Notes: generated from the letters alone by a model not told the origin. A stretch of 64,000 nt of DNA from Myxococcus eversor (GCF_010894455.1 NZ_JAAIXY010000011.1:1-64000), one strand, 5' to 3'; positions 17,568 to 26,522 are shown, numbered from the stretch's first letter. Numbers and translations are program-made.

Positions 17568-19262
17568 ATGGTCGCCCTTCGCCGAGCCCTCGCCGTCCTC
17601 CTGCTGGCCGCTGCTGGCTGTCTGCCGTCGCCGTATGACCGCGCCGCAAGGACTGACACCGTGGAGGGCTACCGCGCCTTCCTGCGTGACAACCCGACCC
17701 ACCCGGACGCGGACGCCGCCGAGTCACGGCTGGAGGAGCTGGAGTTCGAGGACGCGAAGAAGCTGCACACGGTGCTCGCCTACAAGCGCTTCCTGGAGGT
17801 GTATCCGGACGCGCCGCATACGCGCACCGCGAAGACGCTGCTGGAGGGCCTGCGCTTCAACGCCGCGAAGGAGGCCGCCACGGTGGCCGCGTGGCGCCAG
17901 TTCCTCCAGGAGCACCCGGATGGCCTGCAGCGCGACGAGGCGCGGCGGCTGATGGCGGAGGTGGAGACGCAGGAGCTGGCGACGACGCAGGACCCTCGGC
18001 GCCTGGCCGAGTACCTGCGCGAGAAGCCGGATGATCCGCGCCGCCTGGAAGTGGAGTCGCGGCTGGACGGACAGGCCTTCGAGCAGGCCAAGGCCGGCGG
18101 CGCGGCGAAGCTGTTCGCGTACCTCAAGGACTTCGCGGCCGGCGCGCACCGCGAGGAGGCGCGCACCCTCCTGCTGGAGCTGGAGGTCGAAGGGCTGCTC
18201 GTCTCGGGGCTCGTGGACGAGGCGGAGGCGCGGGTGAAGGCGCATCCCCTGGGGCCCAAGCTCACCGGCTTCCCGGCGCGGCTGGCTCGCGCCCGGACGG
18301 AGCGGGCGGCGCTGGCCCAGCCGGAGCCGCTGGTGCAGGCGTCGTACGTGGGGCACTACCTGCGGGATTTGGAGGACCTGAAGCGCGCGATGGTGGCGCC
18401 GGATGCGTTGGACCGGTGGCAGGCCGCGGAGGAGATGGGCCAGCACGTGTCGGTGCGCGCGTTGGACCCGTTGCTGGACGCGCTGCGCTCCGCGCGCAAT
18501 CCGCTCATCCGCCAGAACGCGCTGGAGTCGCTGCGCACGGTGCTCTCCTCTCTGCCGCGTCCGGTGGCCGAGTACGAGGTGGCCTCGCGCCTGGATGCCC
18601 TGCGTGAGCGGGCCAGCAGCGCGGAGATGTACCTCACGGTGGCGGTGCTGCTGGACCTCTCCGGTCAGCTCGGTCAGGCGTCCACCGAGTACCAGCGCGC
18701 CTTCGACTCCGGCGTGCCGGACCCCGTCGTCCTGAGGCGCTGGGCGGACATCCGCGAGGCGCGCAAGCAGCCCTTCTCCGCGGCGGTGGCCGCGCGGCAG
18801 CTCGCGGTATGGGCGCTGGGCGTGGCGCGCGAGGAGACGGTGACGGCCGAGGGCCGCGTGCCCCTGGCGTCCGCGCGGCAGCTCTGCGCGGCGGCCGTCA
18901 ACGCGCGCTTCGCCGCCGGAGTCATCGCCCGGGCCCGCGCGGCGTCCAGCGAGTTCCCCGAGGACCTGGCCGAGTTCGAGCGCCGGGCCGAGGAGGCGCG
19001 GAGGCTGACCGAGGCGCGGCTGGCGGACGCGGAGCTGATGCTGCGCGAGCAGAGCCCGGGCATCCGCACCTGCTCGGACCGGGGCGTCGCCGAGCGGCTG
19101 GAGGGTGGGGTGAAGGATCGCACCGCCGCGCTGGCGTCGGTGGGCACGAAGCTGCCGCAGCTGGGGCGGCTGCTCCTGGAGCTGGCGCGGGAGAGAGACC
19201 CCTCGCCCCAGGTCCGCGAGGCCGCCTCCGCGCGGCTGACGGCGCTCAAGCCCGTGCCCTGA
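17568..19262 (+). CDS. Helical (HEAT/TPR-like) lipoprotein
   Basis: 564 residues from ATG 17568 (GAGGAG just upstream). The lipobox is LAAAGC with Cys18. The mature protein is almost wholly alpha-helical. Repeated YRAFLRDNP, YKRFLEVYP and WRQFLQEHP units at about 35-200 look like tetratricopeptide-type outer-membrane repeats, and a segment near 290-340 (ALDPLLDALRSARNPLIRQNALESL) is HEAT-like. No catalytic residues are seen, so a scaffold role at the periplasmic face is likely. The helicase gene follows after 53 bases and may be on the same message. Confidence 0.7.
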   Translation: MVALRRALAVLLLAAAGCLPSPYDRAARTDTVEGYRAFLRDNPTHPDADAAESRLEELEFEDAKKLHTVLAYKRFLEVYPDAPHTRTAKTLLEGLRFNAAKEAATVAAWRQFLQEHPDGLQRDEARRLMAEVETQELATTQDPRRLAEYLREKPDDPRRLEVESRLDGQAFEQAKAGGAAKLFAYLKDFAAGAHREEARTLLLELEVEGLLVSGLVDEAEARVKAHPLGPKLTGFPARLARARTERAALAQPEPLVQASYVGHYLRDLEDLKRAMVAPDALDRWQAAEEMGQHVSVRALDPLLDALRSARNPLIRQNALESLRTVLSSLPRPVAEYEVASRLDALRERASSAEMYLTVAVLLDLSGQLGQASTEYQRAFDSGVPDPVVLRRWADIREARKQPFSAAVAARQLAVWALGVAREETVTAEGRVPLASARQLCAAAVNARFAAGVIARARAASSEFPEDLAEFERRAEEARRLTEARLADAELMLREQSPGIRTCSDRGVAERLEGGVKDRTAALASVGTKLPQLGRLLLELARERDPSPQVREAASARLTALKPVP

Positions 19263-19315
19263 AGCGACTGATCCGTTCGTCCCTGGAGGGCGGGGCGGTT
19301 AGAGTTCGCCGCCCC

Positions 19316-21397
19316 ATGGCCTCCCTCCCCATCCCTCGGACAGTCGCTCCGACGAGCGCCTCGTCGCGCATCGACTACGCCGGCCTGCTCAACGAGGAGC
19401 AGCTCCGGGCGGTGGAGGCGGAGGCCGGGCCCGTGCTGGTCATCGCCGGGGCGGGCTCCGGCAAGACGCGCACGCTCACCTTCCGGGTGGCCCGCCTGCT
19501 GGAGCGGGGCGTCGCGCCGGAAAACCTCCTGCTGCTGACCTTCACCAACAAGGCCGCGCGGGAGATGACCCGGCGCGTGGCGGACCTGGCGGGCTCCTTC
19601 GCGGACGTGCGGCGCATCCTCGGTGGGACCTTCCACCACGCGGCGCACCTGCTCCTGCGCCAGCATGCGGGAGTGCTGGGCTACTCGGACCGCTTCACGG
19701 TGTTGGACCGGGAGGACGCCCGGGACTTGATGGTCACCTGCCTGGCCGAGCGCAAGCTCAAGAGCGACAAGCGCTTCCCCCGGCCGGAGCTGGTGTTGGA
19801 GCTGGTGTCGCTGGCCACCAACCTCCAGCAGGCCGTCTCCGAGGTGCTCTTCGACCGGAGGCCCCAGTTCCTGCCCCTGGCCCCGGAGATTCTCGCGACG
19901 GCGGCGCGCTACCGGCAGCGCAAGGCGCAGCTGCACCTGATGGACTTCGATGACCTGCTGCTCAACCTGAAGCGGCTGCTCACCGAGCACTCCGCGGTGC
20001 GTGAGCAGCTCACCGAACGCTTCCACACCGTCCTCGTGGACGAGTACCAGGACACCAACAAGCTCCAGGGAGAGATTGTCGATCTGCTCGCCGGAGAGCG
20101 CCGTGACTTGACGGTGGTGGGGGACGACTGCCAGTCCATCTACAGCTTCCGGGGCGCGGACTTCTCCAACATCATCGGCTTCCCCGAACGCCATCCCGGC
20201 TGCGCTGTCTTCACGCTCACGCGCAACTACCGCTCCACCCCGGAGGTCCTCCAGCTCGCCAACGCGGCCATCGCCCGGAACGAGCGGCAGTTCCCCAAGG
20301 CGCTCGTCGCGGAGCGTCCCCCCGGTGCGCGCCCCGTCGTCGTCCCCGCGCTCGACGCCGCCGACCAGGCCCACTGGGTGGCGAGCCGCATCCAGGAACT
20401 GCGCGACGGAGGCCTGCCGCTGGAGTCGATGGCCGTCCTCTATCGCGCGCACAACCACTCGCTGGAGCTGCAACTGGAGCTGACGCGCCGGGGCCTGCCG
20501 TTCCGCGTGCGCTCCGGGGTGCGCTTCTTCGAGCAGCCCCATGTCAAGGATGTGCTGGCGCACCTGCGACTGGTGAACAACCCCGGCGACGAGCTCGCCT
20601 TCAAGCGGGTGGTGCGCGCGGTGCCCGGGGTGGGGCCGATGACGGCGGAGCACCTGTGGACGTCCCTGCGGGCGCTGCCGGAGGGGTTGTCCCTGGCGGA
20701 GGGCCTGGAGCGCGACGAGGTCCGCACCCACCTGTCGCGCAAGTCGAAGCCGGGCTTCGAGCGCTTCGCGAAGTTGATGGGTCTGCTCGGACGTCCCGAG
20801 GCCGCCGCCGACCCGGGTCGCCTCATCGAGGACGTGTTGGAGGGCGGGTACGCGGAGGTGCTCGCGGCGGAGTCCTCCCCCGAGGAGGGCCGGGAGGATG
20901 ACCTGCGCCAGCTCGCCGAGTACGCGCGCCGGTTCGAGGACCTGCCCCGCTTCCTGTCGGAGCTGGCCCTGGTCGCGGAGTTCGCCGCGAAGGAGGCCCT
21001 GGGGGCCGAGGCCGCCGGGGACGTCCTGACACTCACCACCGTCCATCAGGCCAAGGGGCTGGAGTGGCGCGCTGTCTTCGTCCTCTGGCTGGTGGACGGG
21101 CGCTTCCCCATGTCCCAGGCCGCTCGCTCGGTGGAGGAGGAAGAGGAGGAGCGGCGCCTCTTCTATGTCGCCACCACCCGGGCGCGGGACTCCCTGGCGC
21201 TGGTGTACCCCCTGTCCGTGCTGCCCCGGGAGGGAGACCGCATCCTCTTGAGGCCGTCCCGGTTCCTGGAAGAGCTGCCAGCCGGGGAGGGGGCTCCCTA
21301 TGATCGGCTGGTCCTGGCGTCCGCCGAGGGGGTCCTGGGCGGACTCCCCCTGGGGTCGCCTGGCCCGGGGCCGACGGGGTCCGAATCAGGGGACTGA
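19316..21397 (+). CDS. ATP-dependent DNA helicase, UvrD/Rep/PcrA superfamily 1
   Basis: 693-residue SF1A helicase, the standard length. Motifs in order: Walker A GAGSGKT (residues 45-51), motif Ia LTFTNKAA, Walker B DEYQDTN, motif III GDDCQSIYSFRGA, motif IV LTRNYRS, motif V TVHQAKGLEW and motif VI YVATTRAR. It unwinds DNA 3'-5' in repair and replication restart. The ATG at 19316 is weakly supported by ribosome-binding sequence, but upstream frame content is poor. The C-terminal tail after residue 660 is Gly/Pro-rich and variable. Whether it is UvrD, Rep or PcrA cannot be settled here. Confidence 0.93.
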   Translation: MASLPIPRTVAPTSASSRIDYAGLLNEEQLRAVEAEAGPVLVIAGAGSGKTRTLTFRVARLLERGVAPENLLLLTFTNKAAREMTRRVADLAGSFADVRRILGGTFHHAAHLLLRQHAGVLGYSDRFTVLDREDARDLMVTCLAERKLKSDKRFPRPELVLELVSLATNLQQAVSEVLFDRRPQFLPLAPEILATAARYRQRKAQLHLMDFDDLLLNLKRLLTEHSAVREQLTERFHTVLVDEYQDTNKLQGEIVDLLAGERRDLTVVGDDCQSIYSFRGADFSNIIGFPERHPGCAVFTLTRNYRSTPEVLQLANAAIARNERQFPKALVAERPPGARPVVVPALDAADQAHWVASRIQELRDGGLPLESMAVLYRAHNHSLELQLELTRRGLPFRVRSGVRFFEQPHVKDVLAHLRLVNNPGDELAFKRVVRAVPGVGPMTAEHLWTSLRALPEGLSLAEGLERDEVRTHLSRKSKPGFERFAKLMGLLGRPEAAADPGRLIEDVLEGGYAEVLAAESSPEEGREDDLRQLAEYARRFEDLPRFLSELALVAEFAAKEALGAEAAGDVLTLTTVHQAKGLEWRAVFVLWLVDGRFPMSQAARSVEEEEEERRLFYVATTRARDSLALVYPLSVLPREGDRILLRPSRFLEELPAGEGAPYDRLVLASAEGVLGGLPLGSPGPGPTGSESGD

Positions 21398-21478
21398 GTC
21401 GGACGCCCAGAAACGCGCGCGCGAAGTCGCGACGTGATACAGAGTGGGACGAGGGCGTGCGTCTTGTGACCCGCGCCT

Positions 21479-23110
21479 GTGAACTTCATGGCGGACAGAC
21501 CTCGCATCGTCGGGATTGACCTGGGCACCACCAACACGCTGGTGGCGTCCGTGCGCAACCGCATCCCGAAGATTGTCCCCACGGATCGCGGCAATCTCAT
21601 CCTCCCCTCCGTCGTCGCCCTGTCGTCCAAGGGCGACCTGCTGGTGGGAGGCGTGGCCAAGGACCAGATGGTCACCAACCCCCGCAATACGCTGTGGGGG
21701 ACCAAGCGGCTCATCGGACGGAAGTACCATTCCAAATCCGTGGAAGACCTCCGCGGTGCCTTCCCGTACGACATCGTCGAGGGCCCCGGTGGCGACGCCG
21801 CGGTGATGATGGGCGGCAAGCTCTACTCGCTGCCCCAGGTCTCCAGCTTCGTGCTGTCCCAGCTGAAGACCATCGCCGAGCAGTTCCTGGGCGGCCCCAT
21901 CGACGCGGCCGTCATCTCCGTCCCGGCCTACTACAACGACAACCAGCGCCAGGCGGTGAAGGAGGCGGGCCGGCTGGCCGGCTTCGACGTCAAGCGCATC
22001 GTCAACGAGCCGACGGCGGCGGCGCTGGCCTACGGCTTCAACCGGGGCCTGGACCAGAAGATCCTCGTCTATGACCTGGGCGGCGGCACCTTCGACGTGT
22101 CCGTGCTGCACCTGTCCGGCAACGTCTTCGAGGTGCTCGCCACGGGTGGCGACTCCTTCCTGGGTGGCGCGGACTTCGACAACCGCATCATGGAGTACGT
22201 GCTGGAGCGGTTCCGCGAGGAGGCGAAGATCGACCTCGCCGAGAACACCATCGCGCTCCAGCGCATCAAGAACGCCGCCGAGGCGGCGAAGATCGACCTG
22301 ACGCTCATCCCCAACGTCGTCATCGACCTGCCCTTCATCGACGAGCGCAAGGGCAAGCCGTTGGACCTGCGCATCCCGCTGACGCGCGAGTTCCTCAACA
22401 GCCTCACCGGCGACCTGGTGGACCGGACGTTCGAAATCTGTGATCGCGTCCTGGCGGAGAAGGGCATCGCCCGCTCGGAGATCGACGAGATCATCCTCGT
22501 CGGCGGACAGAGCCGGATGCCGCTGGTGCAGCAGAAGATCCAGGCGCACTTCGGCAAGCCGCCCCGCAAGGGCGTGCACCCCGACGAGTGCGTGGCCCTG
22601 GGCGCGGCGCTCTTGGGCGACTCGCTGGGCAGCATCGACGCGGTGACGCTGCTGGACGCGCTGTCCATGCCCATCGGCTACGCGCTGCCCAACGGCCGCG
22701 TGAAGCGCATCATCGAGAAGAACTCGCTCATCCCCATGGTGAAGAGCTTCCGCCTGCCTCCGCCCAAGGAGCCGAGCGCGCAGTTCATCGAGCTGGACAT
22801 CTTCCAGGGTGACAGCGACCTGATGGTGGACAACGAGTACCTGGGCACCGTGCGTGTTCCTTCCGCCGCCGCCGGGCGGAAGATCGACTTCCGCCTCACC
22901 GAGGAGTGTCTGCTCCAGGTGGAGGTTGAAGAGGCCAGCGGCGTGCCGCGGAAGGTGGACCTGGCCACGCGAGACACCCCGGAGCAGCTCAAGAAGGCGC
23001 TCCAGGAGGTCGTCATCAAGCGCGAGAATCAGCCGGTGGCCAGCTCCAGCGGCACCAGCGATGACCGGGGCCTCTTCTCCAGCATCAAGAGCATCTTCCG
23101 GAGAGGGTAG
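21479..23110 (+). CDS. Hsp70/DnaK-family chaperone, short form
   Basis: 543 residues. The actin-like ATPase domain is complete: GIDLGTTNT (about 11-19), VPAYYND, NEPTAAALAYG, DLGGGTFDVS and VGGQSRMP. The C-terminal part is about 150-160 residues and keeps a beta-sandwich-like substrate domain but lacks most of the helical lid of classical DnaK (about 640 residues). It ends in a basic SIKSIFRRG tail. No dnaJ or grpE is nearby, so it is a specialised Hsp70; myxobacteria have several, some tied to motility. The start is GTG 21479 or ATG 21488, neither with a clear ribosome binding site. It heads a three-gene operon. Confidence 0.9.
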   Translation: MNFMADRPRIVGIDLGTTNTLVASVRNRIPKIVPTDRGNLILPSVVALSSKGDLLVGGVAKDQMVTNPRNTLWGTKRLIGRKYHSKSVEDLRGAFPYDIVEGPGGDAAVMMGGKLYSLPQVSSFVLSQLKTIAEQFLGGPIDAAVISVPAYYNDNQRQAVKEAGRLAGFDVKRIVNEPTAAALAYGFNRGLDQKILVYDLGGGTFDVSVLHLSGNVFEVLATGGDSFLGGADFDNRIMEYVLERFREEAKIDLAENTIALQRIKNAAEAAKIDLTLIPNVVIDLPFIDERKGKPLDLRIPLTREFLNSLTGDLVDRTFEICDRVLAEKGIARSEIDEIILVGGQSRMPLVQQKIQAHFGKPPRKGVHPDECVALGAALLGDSLGSIDAVTLLDALSMPIGYALPNGRVKRIIEKNSLIPMVKSFRLPPPKEPSAQFIELDIFQGDSDLMVDNEYLGTVRVPSAAAGRKIDFRLTEECLLQVEVEEASGVPRKVDLATRDTPEQLKKALQEVVIKRENQPVASSSGTSDDRGLFSSIKSIFRRG

Positions 23111-23116
23111 TTGGTC

Positions 23117-23542
23117 ATGGCGAAGTTCCCGTCGAAGGAGTGGCTGGACGAAGCGGTCCGGCTCACGAACGAAGATCCCGAGTGCGCCGTGGCCGGCCGA
23201 GGCTGGAAGGGCGACTTCGGGGCCATCATCGACGCCGAGCCCGGAAAGCTGGCGAAGTCGTTCGTCATCCACGTCGTCCCCGGTGACTGCCGCATCGAGA
23301 AGGCGCGCGTGCTCGCGGACCCGGATGACCTGGACGAACTGGAGCCGGTGTACCTGGCGCGTGCGCCGTACACCGTCTGGAAGCAGCTGCTCCTGGGCAC
23401 GTTGGATCCGGTGGAGGCGGTGCTCAAGCGCCGCATCTCCATGAAGGGCGACCTGCAGCCGCTCATCGAGCGCATGAAGTACAAGGGCATCGCGGACCGC
23501 GTCTTCGCGAAGCTGCAGACGCAGTTCGTCGACGAGCCGTAA
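23117..23542 (+). CDS. SCP2 sterol-carrier-like protein
   Basis: 141-residue protein whose layout fits the SCP2 sterol-binding fold: W/F-rich N-terminus, an IDAEPGKLAKSF central strand pair, LADPDDLDEL, and a C-terminal KGDLQPLIERM helix. SCP2 domains bind lipids or long acyl chains in the cytoplasm. The ATG at 23117 lies 6 bases after the Hsp70 stop, so the two are translationally linked. An acyl-lipid related client for the Hsp70 is a reasonable but unproven inference. Family assignment is from pattern only. Confidence 0.7.
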   Translation: MAKFPSKEWLDEAVRLTNEDPECAVAGRGWKGDFGAIIDAEPGKLAKSFVIHVVPGDCRIEKARVLADPDDLDELEPVYLARAPYTVWKQLLLGTLDPVEAVLKRRISMKGDLQPLIERMKYKGIADRVFAKLQTQFVDEP

Positions 23543-23558
23543 GGCCGGGGGGACAATC

Positions 23559-23828
23559 ATGGGTATCCGCGACGACTTGAAGAAGCAGGCGTTGGAGCTC
23601 TCCAGCAAGGCGGTGGAGAAGCTGATGGCCGACGAGAAGCGGGCCATGGCCATCGCCAACGCCATTGGCAAGGCTCAGCGCGGGAAGCAGGCGCTGGACA
23701 AGGGCCAGGAGGGCCTGATGAAGGCGTTCCACTTCGCGCCGCGCAGCGAGTTCAAGGCCGTGGGCAAGCAGCTCTCCGGCCTCAAGCGTCGACTGCGTGA
23801 ACTGGAAGAAAAGCTGGATGGCTTGTAG
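23559..23828 (+). CDS. Small helical coiled-coil protein
   Basis: 89 residues, highly charged and helical. A repeated KQALELSSKAVEKLM-type heptad pattern and a C-terminal LKRRLRELEEKL coiled coil are visible, with no signal peptide, cysteine or catalytic motif. The ATG at 23559 lies 16 bases after the SCP2-like stop with GGGGGG before it. It is the third gene of the Hsp70 operon. I do not recognise a family; it may be an oligomerising partner. Confidence 0.7.
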   Translation: MGIRDDLKKQALELSSKAVEKLMADEKRAMAIANAIGKAQRGKQALDKGQEGLMKAFHFAPRSEFKAVGKQLSGLKRRLRELEEKLDGL

Positions 23829-23839
23829 TTGAAATTGCG

Positions 23840-23868
23840 TTGACACCCACGGGGGCAGATGGCATTTA
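23840..23868 (+). promoter_or_regulatory. Promoter of tRNA-Val
   Basis: A perfect TTGACA (23840-23845) is followed after 17 bases by CATTTA (23863-23868), about 34 bases before the mature tRNA 5' end. The -10 is weak but the -35 and spacing are good. Confidence 0.5.
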
Positions 23869-23902
23869 CCCCCTCGTCGCGTCTCGGTCGCACACGAAGC
23901 GC

Positions 23903-23974
23903 GGGCGCATAGCTCAGTGGTAGAGCACTGCCTTCACACGGCAGGGGTCGCAGGTTCAAGCCCTGCTGCGCCCA
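23903..23974 (+). tRNA. tRNA-Val (anticodon CAC)
   Basis: The cloverleaf can be drawn by hand. The acceptor arm is GGGCGCA/TGCGCCC and the D arm is GCTC/GAGC. The anticodon arm is CTGCC/GGCAG with loop TTCACAC, so the anticodon is CAC. The T arm is GCAGG/CCTGC with loop TTCAAGC. The discriminator base is A; the 3' CCA is not encoded. No tandem tRNA follows. Confidence 0.95.
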
Positions 23975-23980
23975 ACAGAA

Positions 23981-24031
23981 GAGGCCGTGAATCCAAGGGG
24001 AAACCCAAGGGTTCACGGCCTCTTCGCTTTT
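23981..24031 (+). terminator. Rho-independent terminator of tRNA-Val
   Basis: GAGGCCGTGAA (23981-23991) pairs perfectly with TTCACGGCCTC (24012-24022), followed by a T-rich tail (TTCGCTTTT). Confidence 0.85.
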
Positions 24032-24071
24032 CGGCTCAGGCAGTGCCGGAGGTCTCTTCGGAGCGTCGGTT

Positions 24072-24104
24072 CGGCGCGCCTGGAGGCGACTCCCAGGCGC
24101 GCCG
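24072..24104 (-). terminator. Terminator of the TerC gene
   Basis: A perfect 12-bp stem, CGGCGCGCCTGG (24072-24083) with CCAGGCGCGCCG (24093-24104), and a 9-base loop. It lies 11 bases past the TerC stop on the minus strand. Confidence 0.7.
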
Positions 24105-24115
24105 CGAGGCGGGCT

Positions 24116-25102
24116 TCAGCTCTCCGACGGCTTGGCGAGCGGCTCGGCGCCGGGCGCCACGGGCGCGTGCGGCGGCGTGTGTCGCGACTTGATGAGCGAC
24201 GCGATGATGCTGGCCCCCAGCAGGCCGGCGATGACGCCCAGGGACACCGCGGGGTGGATCTTCACGAAGTCGATGATGGCCATCTTCGTGCCCACGAAGA
24301 TGAGCACGCCCGCCAGGCCCACCTTCAGGTAGCTGAACTTCTCCACCGCGCCGGCCAGGAGGAAGAACAGCGAGCGCAGGCCGAGGATGGCGAAGATGTT
24401 GGACGTGAAGACGATGAATGGATCCCGCGTGACGGCGAAGATTGCGGGGATGGAGTCGAGCGCGAAGAGGATGTCCGACGCCTCCACCAGGATGAGCGCC
24501 ATGAGCAGCGGCGTGGCCAGCTTGCGGCCGTTCTCCATGGTGAAGAAGTGGTGCCCGTCGAAGCGCGTGGTGGAGGGGATGCTCTTGCGGGCCATCCTCA
24601 TCATCCACCCGTCCTCCGGATGGTCCTCCTTGTTGCGCTGGAAGAAGAGCTTCAGGCCCGTGAGGATGAGGAACGCGCCGAAGACGTAGATGAGCCAGTG
24701 GAAGCGCTCCAGCATGGCCACGCCGGCGAAGATCATGATGGCCCGCAGCACCAGCGCGCTGAGGATGCCCCAGAAGAGCACCCGGTGCTGGTACAGCGCG
24801 GGGATGCGCAGCGCGGAGAAGATGACGACGAAGACGAAGATGTTGTCGACGGAGAGCGACTTCTCGATGAGGTAGCCGGTGAGGAACTCCACCGCCGGAC
24901 CTCCGCCGAACTTCCACCACAGCCCCGCGTTGAACACGAGCGCCAGGCTGATCCACACCGAGCTCCAGCCCAGGGCCTCCTTGAAGCCGACCGCGTGGGC
25001 CTTCCGGTGGAAGACGCCCAGGTCCAGGGCGAGCATGGCGATGACGAAGGCAATGAAGCCGCCCCACAGGACGGGACTGCCGACGGTTTGTAAGGGTTCC
25101 AT
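24116..25102 (-). CDS. TerC/Alx family integral membrane protein
   Basis: 328 residues with about nine hydrophobic helices. The family marks are the LDLGVFHRKAH loop near residue 26, SLSVDNIFVF near 83, and the second-half mirror VEASDILFALDSIPAIF near 205; the conserved acidic residues in the membrane suggest divalent metal handling. Relatives include Alx (manganese efflux) and the tellurite-resistance-associated TerC. The start is ATG 25102. No ribosome binding site is visible and the likely -10 element ends about 11 bases upstream, so the message may be almost leaderless. I looked for a yybP-ykoY riboswitch upstream and did not see its core. Terminated by the 24072-24104 hairpin. Confidence 0.92.
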   Translation of the reverse strand: MEPLQTVGSPVLWGGFIAFVIAMLALDLGVFHRKAHAVGFKEALGWSSVWISLALVFNAGLWWKFGGGPAVEFLTGYLIEKSLSVDNIFVFVVIFSALRIPALYQHRVLFWGILSALVLRAIMIFAGVAMLERFHWLIYVFGAFLILTGLKLFFQRNKEDHPEDGWMMRMARKSIPSTTRFDGHHFFTMENGRKLATPLLMALILVEASDILFALDSIPAIFAVTRDPFIVFTSNIFAILGLRSLFFLLAGAVEKFSYLKVGLAGVLIFVGTKMAIIDFVKIHPAVSLGVIAGLLGASIIASLIKSRHTPPHAPVAPGAEPLAKPSES

Positions 25103-25112
25103 AGGTGGATTT

Positions 25113-25141
25113 CAGATAAGAGCGCCCACTCTCTTCGACAA
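25113..25141 (-). promoter_or_regulatory. Promoter of the TerC gene
   Basis: On the minus strand, TTGTCG (25141-25136) and TATCTG (25118-25113) are separated by 17 bases, immediately before the ATG at 25102. The rest of the 25142-25454 gap shows no gene or further element I can support. Confidence 0.4.
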
Positions 25142-25454
25142 ATAGGGATTACGGCTGCTCTCCATCCAGAAAACCGAAGTGAAGCCGCGGGAGCGGATGG
25201 AGGCCTGTCCCGGGAGGGGCCAGCCCGAGGGGGGCTGGTGCGGGCGACACTGGCTGGGGAAGGGTTGCGGGACGTGGTGGGTTTCGGCCCGTCCGGTTGG
25301 AACTCGACAGTCACCGGGCCACTGAGACCAACCAGGCGTCGGCGCTCGGAGGCATTCCTGGCCTCCGGGGCGGTGGGCGCGGCGAGGGCTCGCAGGGCGA
25401 TCGGCGTCCGCGGCTCCTGTCACTCGAGTGGCCCCTCGAAGAAGGACCGCCTTT

Positions 25455-26492
25455 TTGACCCGGAACCGTCTTCTCTCCTCGATTTGCGGGGCGCTGTTGG
25501 CCCTGACCGCCACGGGCTGTGGCGCGGACTCCTCTGGCACGACGTCTCCCGGTGGCACCGAGCCGCCTTCCGAGCAGCCCCAGGTCCCCACGCCGGTGCC
25601 AACGCCAGACCCGACGCCCACGCCGGTGCCGACTCCCACGCCTGACCCCACGCCGGTGCCGACGCCAGACCCGACGCCCACGCCCACGCCGGACCCCACG
25701 CCCACTCCCGAGCAGCCGGGCGTCGACAAGTTTGGCGTGACGATGCTCCATCCCTCCAAGTCAGGGGGCGAGGCCTGGGCGCTGGCGGACAACCCCACCT
25801 CCGACTCGCGGTTCGATCCGCAGGGCACCATCACCCGCAACGCGGATGGCTCCTGGAAGATGAAGAGCGGTCAGGTGCGCATGGGCGTCAGCACGTCGAC
25901 GGGGTACTCGGCGGCGAAGATTCCCACCTATGACAGGGATGTGCTGGCGAGCCGGGGCTACATGCAGGCGGCCAATGACTGGCGCAACGTGGAGATGACG
26001 GGCTTCGTGAAGCTCAACTCCGCGTCGGACGGCTCCGACAACTTCGACTGGTACGCGCGCGGCGGCAAGCACAACGACAGCAGCTCCGGCTGCGAGGGCA
26101 GCAGCTACAAGGGTGGCTTGCACTACGACGGCCGCGCGCGCTGGCAGAAGGAGACGTGGCACGTGTCCTACGAGCAGGCGCCGTACAAGCCGGCCACGTC
26201 CCCGTTGAAGGGCCGCTGGGTGGGCTTCAAGGCGGTGATGCGCAACACCCCCGTGAGCGGCAAGGAAGCCGTGAAGCTGGAGCTGTACGTCAACGAGAAC
26301 GCGGACAAGGTGACGTGGAAGAAGGTCCACGACATGGTCGACGCGGGGGACTGGGGCGGTGACGCGCAGCACTGCGGCGGAACTGTCGGTGCCATGCCGA
26401 TTACGTGGGGCGGCCCCATCGCCACGTTCCGCTGGGACAACGCGGAGGACGTGGACTTCAAGTGGCTGACCGTTCGTGAAATCCAGCCGTAG
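25455..26492 (+). CDS. Lipoprotein with Pro-Thr linker and polysaccharide-lyase-like domain
   Basis: 345 residues if started at TTG 25455, which has AAGGA eight bases upstream; a GTG at 25428 in the same frame is the alternative but lacks one. A lipoprotein signal (LALTATGC) is followed by a short Ser/Gly spacer, then about 42 residues of PTP/DPT repeats (25584-25709), then a C-terminal domain (about 115-345). That domain is rich in Trp/Asp/Gly with WRNVEMTGFVKL, GGLHYDGRARWQKE and GRWVGFKAVMRN, resembling secreted jelly-roll glycan-binding or polysaccharide-lyase-like domains. The assignment is tentative and no catalytic residues are claimed. It is followed by a strong terminator. Confidence 0.72.
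   Translation: MTRNRLLSSICGALLALTATGCGADSSGTTSPGGTEPPSEQPQVPTPVPTPDPTPTPVPTPTPDPTPVPTPDPTPTPTPDPTPTPEQPGVDKFGVTMLHPSKSGGEAWALADNPTSDSRFDPQGTITRNADGSWKMKSGQVRMGVSTSTGYSAAKIPTYDRDVLASRGYMQAANDWRNVEMTGFVKLNSASDGSDNFDWYARGGKHNDSSSGCEGSSYKGGLHYDGRARWQKETWHVSYEQAPYKPATSPLKGRWVGFKAVMRNTPVSGKEAVKLELYVNENADKVTWKKVHDMVDAGDWGGDAQHCGGTVGAMPITWGGPIATFRWDNAEDVDFKWLTVREIQP
25584..25709 (+). repeat. Pro-Thr-Pro/Asp-Pro-Thr coding repeats
   Basis: Degenerate CCNACG/GACCCG-type repeats encode a rigid PT-rich linker between the lipid anchor and the secreted domain. Confidence 0.85.
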
Positions 26493-26522
26493 TCGGGGCT
26501 GAGTCGCGGACCGTGTGTGCCG

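Noticed and set aside
18674-21046. 790-codon minus-strand open frame over the lipoprotein and helicase genes
   Set aside because: It overlaps two genes with complete motifs on the plus strand and has no recognisable protein features.
21386-23671. 761-codon minus-strand open frame opposite the Hsp70 operon
   Set aside because: Shadow of the plus-strand Hsp70 and SCP2-like genes; composition dominated by Arg, Val, Gln and His.
25103-25250. yybP-ykoY manganese riboswitch upstream of TerC
   Set aside because: The conserved core loops were not found and the likely promoter lies immediately before the start codon.
25112-25840. Gly-Val/Gly-Ser repeat protein on the minus strand
   Set aside because: It is the antisense reading of the Pro-Thr linker of the plus-strand lipoprotein.
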